64,000 nt of DNA, from NCBI RefSeq assembly GCF_012955605.1, contig NZ_CP052135.1, positions 62,001 through 126,000 on the forward strand, read 5' to 3'. Positions 1-10,619 of this stretch are shown here, in pieces. This stretch comes from Bacillus fonticola (lineage in GTDB: Bacteria > Bacillota > Bacilli > Bacillales > JC228). Numbering within the stretch: position 1 is the first letter of the stretch; every line of letters begins with the position of its first letter. A model generated the notes under the pieces. That model searched no databases and was not told the DNA's origin. It saw nothing but the letters and a program-made list of their open reading frames with translations. A program made the position numbers and the translations under genes.

Positions 1-395
1 TGTCAGAAGTAACTGAACTTCGTAAGCAACTTCGCGAAGCAGGTATCGACTTCAAAGTGTACAAAAACTCAATGACTCGTCGTGCGGTAGAAGCTGCTGG
101 TTTAACGGGGTTGAACGACGCACTTACTGGACCAAACGCAATCGCATTTGGTGTAGAAGATGTCGTTGCTCCAGCAAAGATTTTAAATACCTTTGCAAAA
201 AAACACGATGCGCTTGAAATTAAAGCCGGTGTTATTGAGGGGAACATTGCTTCGGTCGAAGAAGTGAAGGCGTTAGCGGAACTTCCATCACGCGAAGGTC
301 TACTTTCTATGCTTCTTTCTGTACTTCAAGCACCGGTTCGAAATTTTGCCCTTGCAACAAAAGCAGTGGCAGATCAAAAAGAAGAAGGCGCGTAA
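1..395 (+). CDS. rplJ: 50S ribosomal protein L10 (3' part, truncated by window edge)
   Basis: Reading in frame from base 3 gives the C-terminal ~130 residues of L10, the stalk-base protein that anchors L7/L12 dimers on 23S rRNA and so helps recruit translation GTPases. The visible part carries the conserved [11 protein letters not shown] segment and the alanine-rich C-terminal helix that binds L7/L12. The 5' end lies before the window. rplL follows after 73 bases with its own strong Shine-Dalgarno, the usual rplJ-rplL pair. The TAA stop is at 393-395. Confidence 0.97.
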   Translation, partial: SEVTELRKQLREAGIDFKVYKNSMTRRAVEAAGLTGLNDALTGPNAIAFGVEDVVAPAKILNTFAKKHDALEIKAGVIEGNIASVEEVKALAELPSREGLLSMLLSVLQAPVRNFALATKAVADQKEEGA

Positions 396-468
396 GACGC
401 ACTTTCTATCTGATGTTACAGCCTAGCTGTAGTTATGCATAAACCAACTTTTAAGGAGGAAAACTCTC

Positions 469-831
469 ATGTCTAAAGAACAAATCATTGAACAGATTAA
501 AGAAATGACCGTTCTTGAATTGAACGATCTTGTAAAAGCAATCGAAGAAGAATTTGGTGTAACAGCTGCAGCTCCTGTAGCGGTTGCTGGTGCTGCTGGT
601 GGCGAGGCTGCTGAAGAACAAACTGAATTCGACCTCGTACTTACAGGCCCTGGTAGCCAAAAAATTAAAGTTATCAAAGTGGTTCGCGAAATCACTGGTC
701 TTGGACTTAAAGAAGCGAAAGAACTCGTTGACAACACTCCAAAACCGCTTAAAGAAGGTATCGCGAAAGAAGAAGCTGAAGAACTTAAAGCGAAACTTGA
801 AGAAGTTGGCGCTGACGTCGAAGTTAAGTAA
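469..831 (+). CDS. rplL: 50S ribosomal protein L7/L12
   Basis: A 120-residue acidic protein with the full L7/L12 layout: N-terminal dimerisation domain (about 1-32), an alanine/glycine-rich hinge (about 35-50), and a C-terminal factor-binding domain (about 55-120) containing [20 protein letters not shown]. It forms the mobile stalk that stimulates EF-G and EF-Tu GTPase activity. The ATG is preceded by AAGGAGGA at good spacing. The gene lies between rplJ and a strong intrinsic terminator. A + strand methyltransferase gene separates it from rpoB, as in B. subtilis. Confidence 0.99.
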   Translation: MSKEQIIEQIKEMTVLELNDLVKAIEEEFGVTAAAPVAVAGAAGGEAAEEQTEFDLVLTGPGSQKIKVIKVVREITGLGLKEAKELVDNTPKPLKEGIAKEEAEELKAKLEEVGADVEVK

Positions 832-850
832 TCATCTTCTGACGACACAG

Positions 851-889
851 GAAAGCTCGCTATTAACTAGCGAGCTTTCTTTCGCTTTA
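851..889 (+). terminator. Intrinsic terminator/attenuator after rplL
   Basis: A perfect 12-bp stem (851-862 with 868-879) with a 5-nt TTAAC loop is followed by a T-rich tract. It ends the rplJL transcript or attenuates read-through towards rpoB, consistent with stalk proteins being made in excess of RNA polymerase. Confidence 0.85.
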
Positions 890-950
890 TCCCCATAAAG
901 TTCTCCTTGTAAATTCTTCAGTATTTTTTACGGTAGGGAGGCACCTAAAG

Positions 951-1556
951 TTGAGTCAACACTATTTTGAAAGAAATCCAGCTTCATCGCATAAACGTGA
1001 ACAGTGGTCATCTACTTTGCGTGGGCACACTTTTCGGTTTATAACAGATAGTGGTGTGTTCTCAAAGGGTGAAGTTGATTTTGGAACACGTGTACTGCTT
1101 TCTCGAATAAATGTAGCGCAACTAAGTGATGGTGGCCCTCTGTTAGATGTGGGTTGTGGTTATGGACCCATAGGGCTGGCGCTGGCTAGAGAGCTTCCAG
1201 ACCGAATCGTGCACATGGTCGACGTTAACGAACGGGCGCTTTGTTTAGCAAAAGAAAATGCAGAACTGAATTCGGTTTCCAATGTACAAATTTACGAAAG
1301 TGACGCAGGTTCTCGTGTTACCGAAAGAGGTTTTGAGCTCGTAGTGACCAATCCCCCAATTCGAGCGGGTAAAGAAGTGGTGCACCGAATTTATGAAGAT
1401 GCCCATCAGCTCCTGTCTCCTAAAGGTACACTTTGGGTAGTGATCCAAAAAAAGCAAGGGGCACCGTCTACCTTGAAAAAGCTAGAACAACTTTTTAGTT
1501 CTGTAGATACAGTACACAAGGAGAAAGGTTACTATATTATTTGTGCATGGAAATAG
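951..1556 (+). CDS. Class I SAM-dependent RNA methyltransferase, RsmC/YbxB-like
   Basis: A 201-residue single-domain methyltransferase related to the C-terminal half of RsmC/RlmG, which methylate guanine N2 in rRNA. Visible motifs are the SAM-binding loop DVGCGYG beginning at residue 66 and the catalytic NPPI tetrapeptide at residues 134-137. It occupies the position of B. subtilis ybxB between rplL and rpoB. The start is TTG 951, preceded by AGGGAGG. The substrate nucleotide cannot be read from the sequence; an rRNA target is inferred from family and context. Confidence 0.88.
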   Translation: MSQHYFERNPASSHKREQWSSTLRGHTFRFITDSGVFSKGEVDFGTRVLLSRINVAQLSDGGPLLDVGCGYGPIGLALARELPDRIVHMVDVNERALCLAKENAELNSVSNVQIYESDAGSRVTERGFELVVTNPPIRAGKEVVHRIYEDAHQLLSPKGTLWVVIQKKQGAPSTLKKLEQLFSSVDTVHKEKGYYIICAWK

Positions 1557-1577
1557 TCTTCTTCTATTAGGGATCTA

Positions 1578-1650
1578 ATGCTCTTATTTCGGTATAGCGC
1601 TTATAAATCAAGGGTAGCGCTCTTATCTCTGGAATATCGCTCACATGGTG
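1578..1650. repeat. Degenerate ~20-bp periodic repeat upstream of the rpoB promoter
   Basis: Three to four diverged units recur at about 20-bp steps (starts near 1580, 1597, 1617 and 1637), each opening with GCGCT or GCTCT and followed by TTAT and a GG-rich half. The layout resembles the much cleaner array at 49551-49790. The rest of 1557-1721 shows no gene. Confidence 0.4.
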
Positions 1651-1721
1651 TAGTTTCCGAAACTTGTAAAAACTTGTCGAAATCAAGACTTGAATTTTTT
1701 TGATGTTTATGGTTCGAAGGA

Positions 1722-1750
1722 TTGACCGCCTACTAGCGCTATGCTATTAT
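1722..1750 (+). promoter_or_regulatory. Sigma-A promoter of rpoBC
   Basis: TTGACC (1722-1727), a 17-base spacer and TATTAT (1745-1750). It is about 260 bases upstream of rpoB, so the rpoBC transcript has a long leader. Confidence 0.75.
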
Positions 1751-1764
1751 TAAAAAATGCCAAA

Positions 1765-1938
1765 CTGCCATTGTTGTGTAGACTGTATGTAAATCTTAAA
1801 TCTTAAATAAGTGGCAGGTCAAAAGAAATGGCGATTTTTAGTATATGACGTATAGCCACGGATTAACCTGGAAAAGATAACAAAATACTAGCTGGTTTCT
1901 GAGGAAATTGTGGTTTTAGTCTAAAACCCTTTTTCTTT
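1765..1938 (+). promoter_or_regulatory. Structured rpoB leader with candidate attenuator
   Basis: The leader contains a 6-bp stem CTGCCA/TGGCAG (1765-1770 with 1812-1817). It also has a compact hairpin GGTTTT-agtct-AAAACC (1912-1928) followed directly by CTTTTTCTTTTT, which has intrinsic-terminator form although the stem is AT-rich. It could attenuate transcription before rpoB. Confidence 0.45.
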
Positions 1939-2018
1939 TTGCCTTTCACAGCTTAAGGTCGTTCCTAGTTGTGGGGTTCAATAGATTCCGAATACGTGTG
2001 ATATGAGGGGTGAAACAG

Positions 2019-5000
2019 TTGACAGGTCAACTAGTTCAATACGGACGACACCGCCAACGCAAAAGCTTTGCTCGCATTAGCGAAGTGCTCGAGTTGCCGA
2101 ACCTTGTCGAGATACAAACTGCTTCATATGAGTGGTTTTTAGATGAGGGTGTTAGAGAAATGTTCCAAGATATTTCTCCAATAGAAGATTTCACAGGGAA
2201 TTTATCACTTGAATTTATTGATTATAGTTTAGGTGATCCAAAGTATCCTGTCGATGAGGCAAAAGAACGTGATGTGACTTATTCAGCGCCTTTGCGTGTA
2301 AAAGTACGTCTTATTAACAAAGAAACAGGTGAAGTGAAAGACCAAGAAGTGTTCATGGGCGATTTCCCTCTCATGACAGATACAGGAACGTTTGTGATCA
2401 ACGGAGCTGAACGTGTCATCGTTTCCCAGCTCGTACGTTCCCCTAGTGTTTATTATAACCAAAAGCTTGATAAGAACGGAAAAAGAGGGTATACAGCAAC
2501 GGTTATTCCGAATCGTGGGGCTTGGCTTGAATACGAAACGGATGCAAAAGACGTAGTTCATGTGCGTATCGACCGTACAAGAAAGATGCCCGTATCCGTT
2601 CTTTTGCGTGCGTTAGGTTTTGGAAGTGACCAAGAGATTCTTGATTTAGTCGGGGACAATGAATACATTCGTAATACGCTTGAAAAAGACAACACTGAGA
2701 GTACGGAAAAAGCGCTATTAGAAATTTATGAGCGCCTTCGTCCTGGAGAACCGCCAACGGTTGAAAACGCTAAAAGTTTACTTGTCTCTCGTTTCTTTGA
2801 TCCAAAGCGTTATGACCTTGCCAATGTAGGTCGCTACAAAATGAATAAAAAGCTTCATATTAAGAATCGTTTATTTAACCAACGTGTAGCTGAAACGTTA
2901 GCTGACCCAGAAACAGGGGAAATCCTTGTAGAAGAAGGGACGACGCTTGATCGTCGTACGTTGGATAAACTACTTCCGTACTTAGAACAAGGAATTGGTT
3001 TCAAGAGTTTTACGCCAAACGGCGGAGTGCTTGAAGACGATATGATTGTTCAGTCTATTAAAATCTATGCGCCAAATGACGAAGGTGAGAAAATCATCAA
3101 TGTCATAGGTAATGGATCTGTAGATATAGCGCAAAAGCATATTACGCCTGCTGATATTGTCGCGTCCATTAGTTATTTCTTCAACCTACTACACGGTGTT
3201 GGAGATAAAGACGACATTGACCATCTCGGAAACCGTCGCTTGCGTTCTGTTGGTGAGCTTCTGCAAAACCAATTCCGCATTGGGCTTTCTCGTATGGAGC
3301 GTGTCGTTCGTGAACGTATGTCCATTCAAGATACTGCAACGCTTACACCGCAACAATTGATTAATATTCGACCTGTAATTGCGTCGATTAAAGAATTTTT
3401 CGGAAGCTCGCAGCTGTCACAATTTATGGACCAAACAAATCCTTTAGCTGAGTTAACTCATAAACGTCGTCTTTCAGCGCTTGGACCTGGTGGTTTAACG
3501 CGTGAACGTGCTGGATTTGAAGTGCGTGACGTTCATTACTCTCACTACGGTCGTATGTGTCCGATTGAGACGCCTGAGGGACCTAATATCGGCTTGATCA
3601 ACTCCCTATCTTCCTTTGCAAAAGTAAATCGTTTCGGGTTTATTGAGGCGCCGTATCGTCGTGTTGATCCGGAAACAGGGATGGTTACAGAGCGGATCGA
3701 TTATTTAACAGCCGACGAAGAGGACAACTATGTCGTGGCTCAAGCGAATGCACGACTTGGTGATGACGGCTCATTTATTGACGACGAAGTGATTGCGCGT
3801 TTTCGTGGTGAGAACACCGTTGTGAAACGTGAGCGGATCGATTATATGGACGTTTCACCTAAGCAAGTTGTGTCTGCTGCAACTGCATGCATTCCGTTTT
3901 TAGAGAATGATGACTCGAACCGTGCCTTAATGGGTGCGAACATGCAACGCCAGGCAGTACCGCTTCTCCAGCCAGAAGCACCGCTTGTTGGAACAGGAAT
4001 GGAGCACGTGTCTGCCAAAGACTCTGGTGCTGCCGTAACCGCCAAACATGAAGGTATTGTTGAACACGTCGAAGCCAAGCAGGTGTGGGTACGCCGTATT
4101 AGTGAGATCGACGGCAAAGAAGTTCAAGGCGATCTCGATAAATATCGTCTACAGAAGTTTATTCGTTCGAACCAAGGAACTTGCTACAACCAGCGTCCAA
4201 TTGTCTCTATTGGTGATCGGGTAGAAAAAGGAGAAATCCTTGCTGATGGTCCATCTATGGAGGTAGGAGAGCTTGCTCTGGGTCGTAACGTATTAGTTGG
4301 TTTCATGACTTGGGACGGTTACAACTACGAGGATGCTATCATCATGAGCGAAAGACTCGTTAAAGATGATGTGTACACTTCGGTGCACATTGAAGAATAC
4401 GAGCAAGAAGCGCGTGATACGAAGCTTGGGCCGGAGGAAATCACACGTGATATTCCGAATGTCGGGGAAGACGCTCTTCGTAATTTAGATGAACGTGGAA
4501 TTATTCGCATTGGTGCGGAAGTGAAGGACGGCGATTTGCTAGCAGGAAAAGTAACACCAAAAGGGGTTACTGAATTGACAGCAGAAGAGCGCCTCTTACA
4601 TGCAATCTTCGGAGAGAAGGCGCGCGAAGTACGTGATACATCACTACGTGTACCACACGGTGGTGGCGGTATCGTTCATGATGTGAAAGTGTTTAATCGA
4701 GAAGATGGTGATGAACTCCCGCCGGGTGTAAACCAATTAGTTCGTGCGTATATCGTGCAAAAACGGAAGATTTCTGAAGGAGATAAAATGGCAGGTCGCC
4801 ACGGAAATAAAGGGGTAATCTCCCGCATTCTCCCTGAAGAAGACATGCCGTTTCTGCCAGATGGTACGCCGATTGATATTATGTTAAACCCACTTGGTGT
4901 TCCTTCCCGTATGAATATCGGGCAAGTGTTGGAGCTTCACCTCGGAATGGCTGCACGTCAACTTGGCATCCATGTCGCATCTCCAGTTTTTGATGGTGCC

Positions 5001-5573
5001 CGTGAGGAAGACGTTTGGTCTACGATTGAGGAAGCAGGCATGGCTCGTGATGCGAAAACGGTTTTATACGATGGTCGAACAGGTGAACCATTCGATAACC
5101 GTGTTTCTGTCGGAGTGATGTACATGATTAAGTTGGCGCACATGGTTGATGATAAACTCCATGCACGCTCGACGGGTCCTTACTCGCTCGTTACACAACA
5201 ACCACTTGGAGGGAAAGCGCAGTTTGGCGGACAGCGTTTTGGAGAGATGGAAGTATGGGCACTCGAAGCCTACGGTGCAGCTTACACACTTCAAGAAATC
5301 CTCACTGTAAAATCTGACGATGTGGTTGGACGTGTGAAAACATACGAAGCTATTGTTAAAGGAGACAACGTTCCTGAGCCAGGTGTTCCGGAATCGTTCA
5401 AGGTCTTGATTAAAGAACTTCAAAGTTTAGGAATGGACGTCAAAATCTTGTCCGGTGATGATCAGGAAATTGAAATGCGCGAACTTGATGATGAGGAAGA
5501 AGCACAGCAGGCGGAATCGCTGACAGTCTCAGAGGAAAGTGCGGAAATAGAAAAAGTCGGCTCAAGTGAATAA
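2019..5573 (+). CDS. rpoB: DNA-directed RNA polymerase subunit beta
   Basis: The beta subunit of RNA polymerase (1184 residues from TTG 2019) forms one side of the catalytic cleft and the rifampicin pocket. TTG 2019 is chosen because the protein then begins MTGQLVQYG like B. subtilis RpoB and the GAGGGGTGA Shine-Dalgarno (2005-2013) has proper spacing; GTG 2010, three codons upstream, lacks one. The rifampicin cluster (about residues 465-490) keeps the sensitive residues Q468, D471, H481, R484 and S486. [13 protein letters not shown] segment of the active-site region is present. The C-terminus ends in an acidic tail. rpoC follows 189 bases later. Confidence 0.99.
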   Translation: MTGQLVQYGRHRQRKSFARISEVLELPNLVEIQTASYEWFLDEGVREMFQDISPIEDFTGNLSLEFIDYSLGDPKYPVDEAKERDVTYSAPLRVKVRLINKETGEVKDQEVFMGDFPLMTDTGTFVINGAERVIVSQLVRSPSVYYNQKLDKNGKRGYTATVIPNRGAWLEYETDAKDVVHVRIDRTRKMPVSVLLRALGFGSDQEILDLVGDNEYIRNTLEKDNTESTEKALLEIYERLRPGEPPTVENAKSLLVSRFFDPKRYDLANVGRYKMNKKLHIKNRLFNQRVAETLADPETGEILVEEGTTLDRRTLDKLLPYLEQGIGFKSFTPNGGVLEDDMIVQSIKIYAPNDEGEKIINVIGNGSVDIAQKHITPADIVASISYFFNLLHGVGDKDDIDHLGNRRLRSVGELLQNQFRIGLSRMERVVRERMSIQDTATLTPQQLINIRPVIASIKEFFGSSQLSQFMDQTNPLAELTHKRRLSALGPGGLTRERAGFEVRDVHYSHYGRMCPIETPEGPNIGLINSLSSFAKVNRFGFIEAPYRRVDPETGMVTERIDYLTADEEDNYVVAQANARLGDDGSFIDDEVIARFRGENTVVKRERIDYMDVSPKQVVSAATACIPFLENDDSNRALMGANMQRQAVPLLQPEAPLVGTGMEHVSAKDSGAAVTAKHEGIVEHVEAKQVWVRRISEIDGKEVQGDLDKYRLQKFIRSNQGTCYNQRPIVSIGDRVEKGEILADGPSMEVGELALGRNVLVGFMTWDGYNYEDAIIMSERLVKDDVYTSVHIEEYEQEARDTKLGPEEITRDIPNVGEDALRNLDERGIIRIGAEVKDGDLLAGKVTPKGVTELTAEERLLHAIFGEKAREVRDTSLRVPHGGGGIVHDVKVFNREDGDELPPGVNQLVRAYIVQKRKISEGDKMAGRHGNKGVISRILPEEDMPFLPDGTPIDIMLNPLGVPSRMNIGQVLELHLGMAARQLGIHVASPVFDGAREEDVWSTIEEAGMARDAKTVLYDGRTGEPFDNRVSVGVMYMIKLAHMVDDKLHARSTGPYSLVTQQPLGGKAQFGGQRFGEMEVWALEAYGAAYTLQEILTVKSDDVVGRVKTYEAIVKGDNVPEPGVPESFKVLIKELQSLGMDVKILSGDDQEIEMRELDDEEEAQQAESLTVSEESAEIEKVGSSE

Positions 5574-5632
5574 AGACCAAAGTAGATAGTCTAGAACCTT
5601 CAGCCCGAATAGAAACGCTTGTCAGTCGAGGG

Positions 5633-5677
5633 CTCACAACGATGTGAGTTTCTCGGCGTTGCACCAAGATCGGTGCA
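5633..5677 (+). other. Two small hairpins in the rpoB-rpoC spacer
   Basis: CTCAC/GTGAG (5633-5637 with 5644-5648) and TGCACC/GGTGCA (5660-5665 with 5672-5677) each enclose a 6-base loop. No T-tract follows, so mRNA processing or stability is likelier than termination. Confidence 0.45.
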
Positions 5678-5762
5678 TATTTAGTTGAGCTTCTTTTAAA
5701 AGGGAGCTAGCAGGCTTGAAGATATAAGGGAAAACCTGAGACGAAAAAGGGAGGTAGACCCC

Positions 5763-8700
5763 TTGTTGGATGTCAACAATTTTGAATATATGAAGATTGG
5801 CCTCGCATCACCCGACAAGATCCGCTCATGGTCTTTCGGGGAGGTCAAAAAACCCGAAACTATTAACTACCGAACGTTGAAGCCAGAAAAAGATGGTTTA
5901 TTTTGCGAACGAATTTTCGGACCGCAAAAGGACTGGGAATGTCATTGTGGAAAATACAAGCGCGTCCGATACAAAGGTGTCGTTTGTGACCGTTGTGGTG
6001 TTGAAGTAACACGTGCCAAAGTGCGTCGCGATCGAATGGGGCATATAGAACTAGCAGCACCCGTTAGTCACATTTGGTACTTTAAAGGGATTCCAAGCCG
6101 GATGGGTCTTGTGCTCGATATGTCACCGCGTGCACTGGAAGAGATTATTTATTTTGCGTCGTACGTTGTAACAGAGTCTGGAGACACCGCGCTTGATAAG
6201 AAGCAACTTCTCTCTGAAAAAGAGTATCGTGCGTATCGCGAAAAGTACGGAACGAAATTCCAAGCGTCAATGGGAGCTGAAGCGATTCGTAAGCTTCTTC
6301 AAGACATTGATTTGAATAAAGAAGCAGAGGCGTTAAAGGAAGAGTTGAAAACGGCGCAAGGACAACGGCGTACACGTGCCATTAAGCGTTTGGAAGTCGT
6401 CGAAGCATTCCGGTATTCTGGGAATGAACCTTCTTGGATGATCCTTGATGTTCTTCCGGTTATTCCTCCAGAGCTCCGTCCGATGGTACAGCTAGATGGT
6501 GGACGCTTTGCTACATCTGACTTAAACGACTTGTATCGCCGCGTCATTAACCGGAACAACCGGTTAAAGCGTTTGCTTGACCTTGGTGCTCCGAGCATCA
6601 TCGTTCAAAATGAAAAGCGGATGCTACAAGAAGCAGTGGATGCACTTGTTGACAACGGTCGTCGAGGTCGTCCGGTAACAGGGCCAGGAAACCGTCCATT
6701 GAAATCTCTTTCTCACATGCTGAAAGGGAAGCAAGGACGATTCCGCCAAAACTTGCTTGGTAAGCGTGTTGACTATTCTGGTCGTTCCGTTATCGTTGTA
6801 GGACCGAACTTAAAAATGTATCAATGCGGATTACCGAAAGAAATGGCTCTAGAACTGTTCAAGCCGTTCGTCATGAAGGAATTGGTAGGACGTGGATTAG
6901 CGCATAATATCAAATCCGCAAAACGAAAAATTGAACGCGTTCACCCAGAAGTTTGGGACGTGTTGGAAGATGTGATTAAAGAGCATCCGGTTCTATTAAA
7001 CCGTGCCCCAACACTTCATAGACTTGGCATTCAGGCGTTCGAACCGACACTCGTAGAAGGTAGAGCTATTCGATTGCACCCACTTGTTTGTACGGCATAC
7101 AACGCGGATTTTGACGGAGACCAAATGGCAGTTCACGTTCCACTTTCTGTAGAAGCACAAGCAGAAGCTCGTCTCCTCATGCTAGCGGCGCAAAACATCT
7201 TGAACCCGAAAGATGGAAAGCCAGTAGTTACACCGTCACAGGATATGGTTTTAGGGAACTATTATTTATCGCTTGAGCGTAAGGATGCCATCGGAGAAGG
7301 AATGATCCTAAAAGATACAAACGAAGCGCTCATTGCTTACCAAAATGGTTATGTACATTTGCACACTCGTGTAGCTGTTCATGCGGGAGCCCTGCAAAAT
7401 CAAACCTTTACAGAAGAGCAAAACAGCAAGCTGTTGCTAACTACTATTGGAAAGATGATTTTTAACGAAATTTTGCCGGAAACATTCCCGTATTTGAATG
7501 AACCAACACAAGACAACTTAGAGGTTGGCACGCCGAGTAACTACTTCGTAGACGCAACGACAAATGTGGCGGAGGAATTTGCTTCCCGTGAAACTCTCAA
7601 ACCGTTTAATAAGAAATATCTAGGAAATATCATCGCAGAAGTGTTTAAGCGTCATCACATTTCTGAGACATCTAAAATGTTGGATCGTATGAAGGATCTA
7701 GGGTTCAAATTCTCTACAAAAGCAGGTATTACGGTAGGTATTAGTGATATTGTTGTTCTTTCAGAGAAAGAAGCAATTCTTCATGAAGCACAGTCAAAAG
7801 TTGATAACGTACTAAAGCAATTCCGTCGAGGTCTCATCACGGAAGAAGAACGGTACGACCGTGTCATCTCCATATGGAGCCAGTCCAAAGACACCATCCA
7901 AGGAAAGCTTATGGAAACATTGGATAGCTTGAATCCAATCTTCATGATGAGTGACTCTGGTGCCCGTGGTAACGCATCAAACTTTACACAGCTCGCGGGT
8001 ATGCGTGGATTGATGGCCAACCCGGCTGGTCGTATTATTGAACTTCCTATTAAGTCTTCTTTCCGTGAAGGATTGACAGTGCTTGAATACTTTATTTCTA
8101 CACATGGTGCACGTAAAGGTCTGGCTGATACTGCCTTAAAGACTGCTGACTCTGGTTACTTAACACGTCGTCTTGTTGACGTTGCACAGGATGTTATCGT
8201 CCGAGAAGATGATTGTGGTACCGATAAAGGCTTCTTAGTTGGTGCCATTCAAGAAGGATCAGAAACAATCGAACCTTTGGATGAACGTCTGGTTGGACGC
8301 CACGCTCGTAAGAAGATTAAACATCCAGAAACAAACGAGATCATGGTCGAAGAAAATGGCCTCATTACAGAGGATTTAGCTAAACAAATAGTCGATGCTG
8401 GTATTGAGGAAGTTTGGATTCGCTCGGCATTTACGTGTGATACTCGTCACGGGGTTTGCCGTAGATGTTATGGACGTAACTTAGCGACTGGTCAAGAGGT
8501 TGAAGTAGGTGAAGCGGTTGGAACGATCGCTGCACAATCTATCGGAGAACCGGGAACACAGCTAACTATGCGTACGTTCCATACTGGTGGGGTTGCTGGA
8601 GACGATATTACACAAGGTCTTCCGCGTATCCAAGAGCTCTTTGAAGCGCGGAATCCGAAAGGGCAAGCAGTGATCTCTGAAATCGGGGGTATAGTGACTG

Positions 8701-9371
8701 CTATTACCGAAGGCCGTGATCGTCAACAAGAGATTGTCGTTCAAGGTGAGGTAGAATCACGCTCCTATACGACACCTTACACAGCTCGGTTAAAAGTGGC
8801 TGTAAATGATGAGGTGAAACGCGGTCAAGAGCTGACAGAAGGCTCAATTGATCCGAAAGAACTTCTTCGTATTCGTGACGTTCGTTCTGTACAAGAATAC
8901 CTCCTTCGTGAAGTACAAAAAGTGTATCGCATGCAAGGGGTTGAAATTGGTGATAAACACGTAGAGGTTATGGTTCGCCAAATGATGCGTAAAGTACGTG
9001 TTATGGACGCAGGAGAAACAAATGTCTTGCCGGGCACCTTACTAGAGCTACACCAATTTACAGAAGCAAACGAGCAGGCGCTTCTCAAAGGGAAGAATCC
9101 TGCAACAGGCCGTCCACTAATACTGGGTATTACGAAGGCATCTCTTGAAACAGATTCCTTCCTCTCTGCTGCATCATTCCAAGAGACAACTCGTGTTTTG
9201 ACAGATGCAGCAATTAAAGGAAAGCGCGATGAACTTCTCGGTTTGAAAGAAAATGTTATTATCGGAAAGCTTATTCCTGCGGGTACGGGAATGCAACGCT
9301 ACCGAAAGTCAACGCCGAAAATTGTCGACGAACAAGTTGAAGAGGTCGAAGAGACGGTTTCTGTAGAATAA
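5763..9371 (+). CDS. rpoC: DNA-directed RNA polymerase subunit beta'
   Basis: The 1202-residue beta' subunit holds the catalytic magnesium. The active-site motif NADFDGDQ starts at residue 447, with metal-binding D449, D451 and D453. The N-terminal zinc site is C60, C62, C75 and C78; the second is C818, C892, C899 and C902. The trigger-loop region [20 protein letters not shown] is conserved. The TTG start at 5763 is preceded by GGGAGG and gives [10 protein letters not shown], as in B. subtilis. Unlike B. subtilis, the next gene is rpsL, with no L7Ae-like gene between. Confidence 0.99.
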   Translation: MLDVNNFEYMKIGLASPDKIRSWSFGEVKKPETINYRTLKPEKDGLFCERIFGPQKDWECHCGKYKRVRYKGVVCDRCGVEVTRAKVRRDRMGHIELAAPVSHIWYFKGIPSRMGLVLDMSPRALEEIIYFASYVVTESGDTALDKKQLLSEKEYRAYREKYGTKFQASMGAEAIRKLLQDIDLNKEAEALKEELKTAQGQRRTRAIKRLEVVEAFRYSGNEPSWMILDVLPVIPPELRPMVQLDGGRFATSDLNDLYRRVINRNNRLKRLLDLGAPSIIVQNEKRMLQEAVDALVDNGRRGRPVTGPGNRPLKSLSHMLKGKQGRFRQNLLGKRVDYSGRSVIVVGPNLKMYQCGLPKEMALELFKPFVMKELVGRGLAHNIKSAKRKIERVHPEVWDVLEDVIKEHPVLLNRAPTLHRLGIQAFEPTLVEGRAIRLHPLVCTAYNADFDGDQMAVHVPLSVEAQAEARLLMLAAQNILNPKDGKPVVTPSQDMVLGNYYLSLERKDAIGEGMILKDTNEALIAYQNGYVHLHTRVAVHAGALQNQTFTEEQNSKLLLTTIGKMIFNEILPETFPYLNEPTQDNLEVGTPSNYFVDATTNVAEEFASRETLKPFNKKYLGNIIAEVFKRHHISETSKMLDRMKDLGFKFSTKAGITVGISDIVVLSEKEAILHEAQSKVDNVLKQFRRGLITEEERYDRVISIWSQSKDTIQGKLMETLDSLNPIFMMSDSGARGNASNFTQLAGMRGLMANPAGRIIELPIKSSFREGLTVLEYFISTHGARKGLADTALKTADSGYLTRRLVDVAQDVIVREDDCGTDKGFLVGAIQEGSETIEPLDERLVGRHARKKIKHPETNEIMVEENGLITEDLAKQIVDAGIEEVWIRSAFTCDTRHGVCRRCYGRNLATGQEVEVGEAVGTIAAQSIGEPGTQLTMRTFHTGGVAGDDITQGLPRIQELFEARNPKGQAVISEIGGIVTAITEGRDRQQEIVVQGEVESRSYTTPYTARLKVAVNDEVKRGQELTEGSIDPKELLRIRDVRSVQEYLLREVQKVYRMQGVEIGDKHVEVMVRQMMRKVRVMDAGETNVLPGTLLELHQFTEANEQALLKGKNPATGRPLILGITKASLETDSFLSAASFQETTRVLTDAAIKGKRDELLGLKENVIIGKLIPAGTGMQRYRKSTPKIVDEQVEEVEETVSVE

Positions 9372-9390
9372 CAAATATGTCTTTTTCGTT

Positions 9391-9415
9391 GGGCTAGCGC
9401 TTGTATGGCTAGCCC
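9391..9415 (+). terminator. Hairpin after rpoC, possible weak terminator
   Basis: GGGCTAGC (9391-9398) pairs with GCTAGCCC (9408-9415) around a 9-nt loop. The stem is strong but no T-tract follows, so it may be a pause or processing site rather than an efficient intrinsic terminator. Confidence 0.4.
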
Positions 9416-9469
9416 CATGAAGAAGGTAATAAAATAAGTTTGACTATGAAAAAACCGCTAGAAGTCTTG

Positions 9470-9498
9470 TTGACATCACATTTCCAAAGTGATATGAT
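9470..9498 (+). promoter_or_regulatory. Sigma-A promoter of the str operon
   Basis: Consensus TTGACA (9470-9475), 17-base spacer, TATGAT (9493-9498). It drives rpsL-rpsG-fusA(-tuf) with a leader of about 125 nt. Confidence 0.85.
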
Positions 9499-9552
9499 AT
9501 CCAAGGTGTTTCAACAATACTAGATAAGGATTTGTGATTCGAACGCAAATTC

Positions 9553-9610
9553 TTGATCTTTTCTTTTATCCGAAAATGAGCCACCTGGATGTGTGGGCTT
9601 ACATGATCAA
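9553..9610 (+). promoter_or_regulatory. Structured leader of rpsL
   Basis: TTGATC (9553-9558) can pair with GATCAA (9605-9610) just before the Shine-Dalgarno at 9616-9623. This encloses a second hairpin, AGCCAC (9579-9584) with GTGGGCT (9593-9599). The arrangement suits translational autoregulation, which is inferred only. Confidence 0.4.
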
Positions 9611-9632
9611 CTTTGAAAGGAGGAACATCAAT

Positions 9633-10049
9633 ATGCCAACTATTAATCAACTTGTGCGCAAGCCGCGTAAATCAAAAGCTGAAAAGTCCGATTCTCCGGC
9701 TTTAAATAAAGGGTATAACAGCTTTAAGAAAGCTCAAACAAACCTTTCTTCTCCGCAAAAACGTGGGGTATGTACTCGTGTAGGTACAATGACACCGAAG
9801 AAGCCGAACTCAGCACTTCGTAAATACGCTCGTGTACGTTTGACAAACCAGATTGAAGTGACAGCTTACATTCCTGGTATCGGTCATAATTTACAAGAGC
9901 ACAGTGTTGTACTTATCCGTGGTGGACGTGTAAAAGACTTACCGGGAGTACGTTATCACATTGTTCGTGGTGCATTAGATACTGCTGGTGTTGACGGTCG
10001 TATGCAAGGTCGTTCTAAATACGGTACAAAACGTCCGAAGAAAAAATAA
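9633..10049 (+). CDS. rpsL: 30S ribosomal protein S12
   Basis: S12 (138 residues) lies at the 30S decoding centre and tunes accuracy. The true start is ATG 9633 ([10 protein letters not shown]), preceded by AAAGGAGG; the frame is open 33 codons upstream but that stretch is the leader. The decoding loop [11 protein letters not shown] includes K56 in its streptomycin-sensitive form, and the second loop has [12 protein letters not shown]. The gene heads the str operon and is followed by rpsG after 45 bases. Confidence 0.99.
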   Translation: MPTINQLVRKPRKSKAEKSDSPALNKGYNSFKKAQTNLSSPQKRGVCTRVGTMTPKKPNSALRKYARVRLTNQIEVTAYIPGIGHNLQEHSVVLIRGGRVKDLPGVRYHIVRGALDTAGVDGRMQGRSKYGTKRPKKK

Positions 10050-10094
10050 TTTCAAATAAATAATATAACCACTCGTGAAAGGAGGAACTATATA

Positions 10095-10565
10095 ATGCCT
10101 CGTAAAGGACCTGTCGCAAAACGTGACGTATTACCAGATCCTATTTATAATTCTAAGCTTGTTACTCGTCTCATCAATAAAATGATGGTTGACGGAAAAA
10201 GAGGGACATCACAAAAGATCCTCTATAAAGCCTTTGACCTTGTTCAAGAACGTACAGGTAAAGACCCTATGGAAGTTTTCGATCAAGCGTTAAAGAATGT
10301 CATGCCAGTTCTTGAAGTGCGCGCTCGCCGTGTCGGTGGTGCGAACTACCAAGTGCCGGTTGAAGTCCGCCCAGACCGTCGTACAACTCTTGGTTTGCGT
10401 TGGATGGTGAACTATGCTCGTCTTCGTGGTGAACACACTATGGAAGAGCGATTGGCAAATGAAATTCTTGATGCTGCTAACAACACAGGTACAGCAGTGA
10501 AAAAACGTGAAGATACTCACAAAATGGCTGAAGCGAACAAAGCATTCGCTCACTATCGTTGGTAA
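10095..10565 (+). CDS. rpsG: 30S ribosomal protein S7
   Basis: S7 (156 residues, the standard length) nucleates assembly of the 30S head on the 3' major domain of 16S rRNA and contacts E-site tRNA. Family features are the N-terminal [11 protein letters not shown], the [14 protein letters not shown] beta-hairpin and the C-terminal [25 protein letters not shown] Shine-Dalgarno precedes the ATG. It is the second gene of the str operon, between rpsL and fusA. Confidence 0.99.
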   Translation: MPRKGPVAKRDVLPDPIYNSKLVTRLINKMMVDGKRGTSQKILYKAFDLVQERTGKDPMEVFDQALKNVMPVLEVRARRVGGANYQVPVEVRPDRRTTLGLRWMVNYARLRGEHTMEERLANEILDAANNTGTAVKKREDTHKMAEANKAFAHYRW

Positions 10566-10619
10566 TCCACTCGCGTCTCTCTACTATTTCACATTCACAC
10601 AAGGAAGGAGAAAGACGAT

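Noticed and set aside
423-848. Minus-strand open frame opposite rplL
   Set aside because: It is a serine/alanine-rich shadow of the rplL coding frame.
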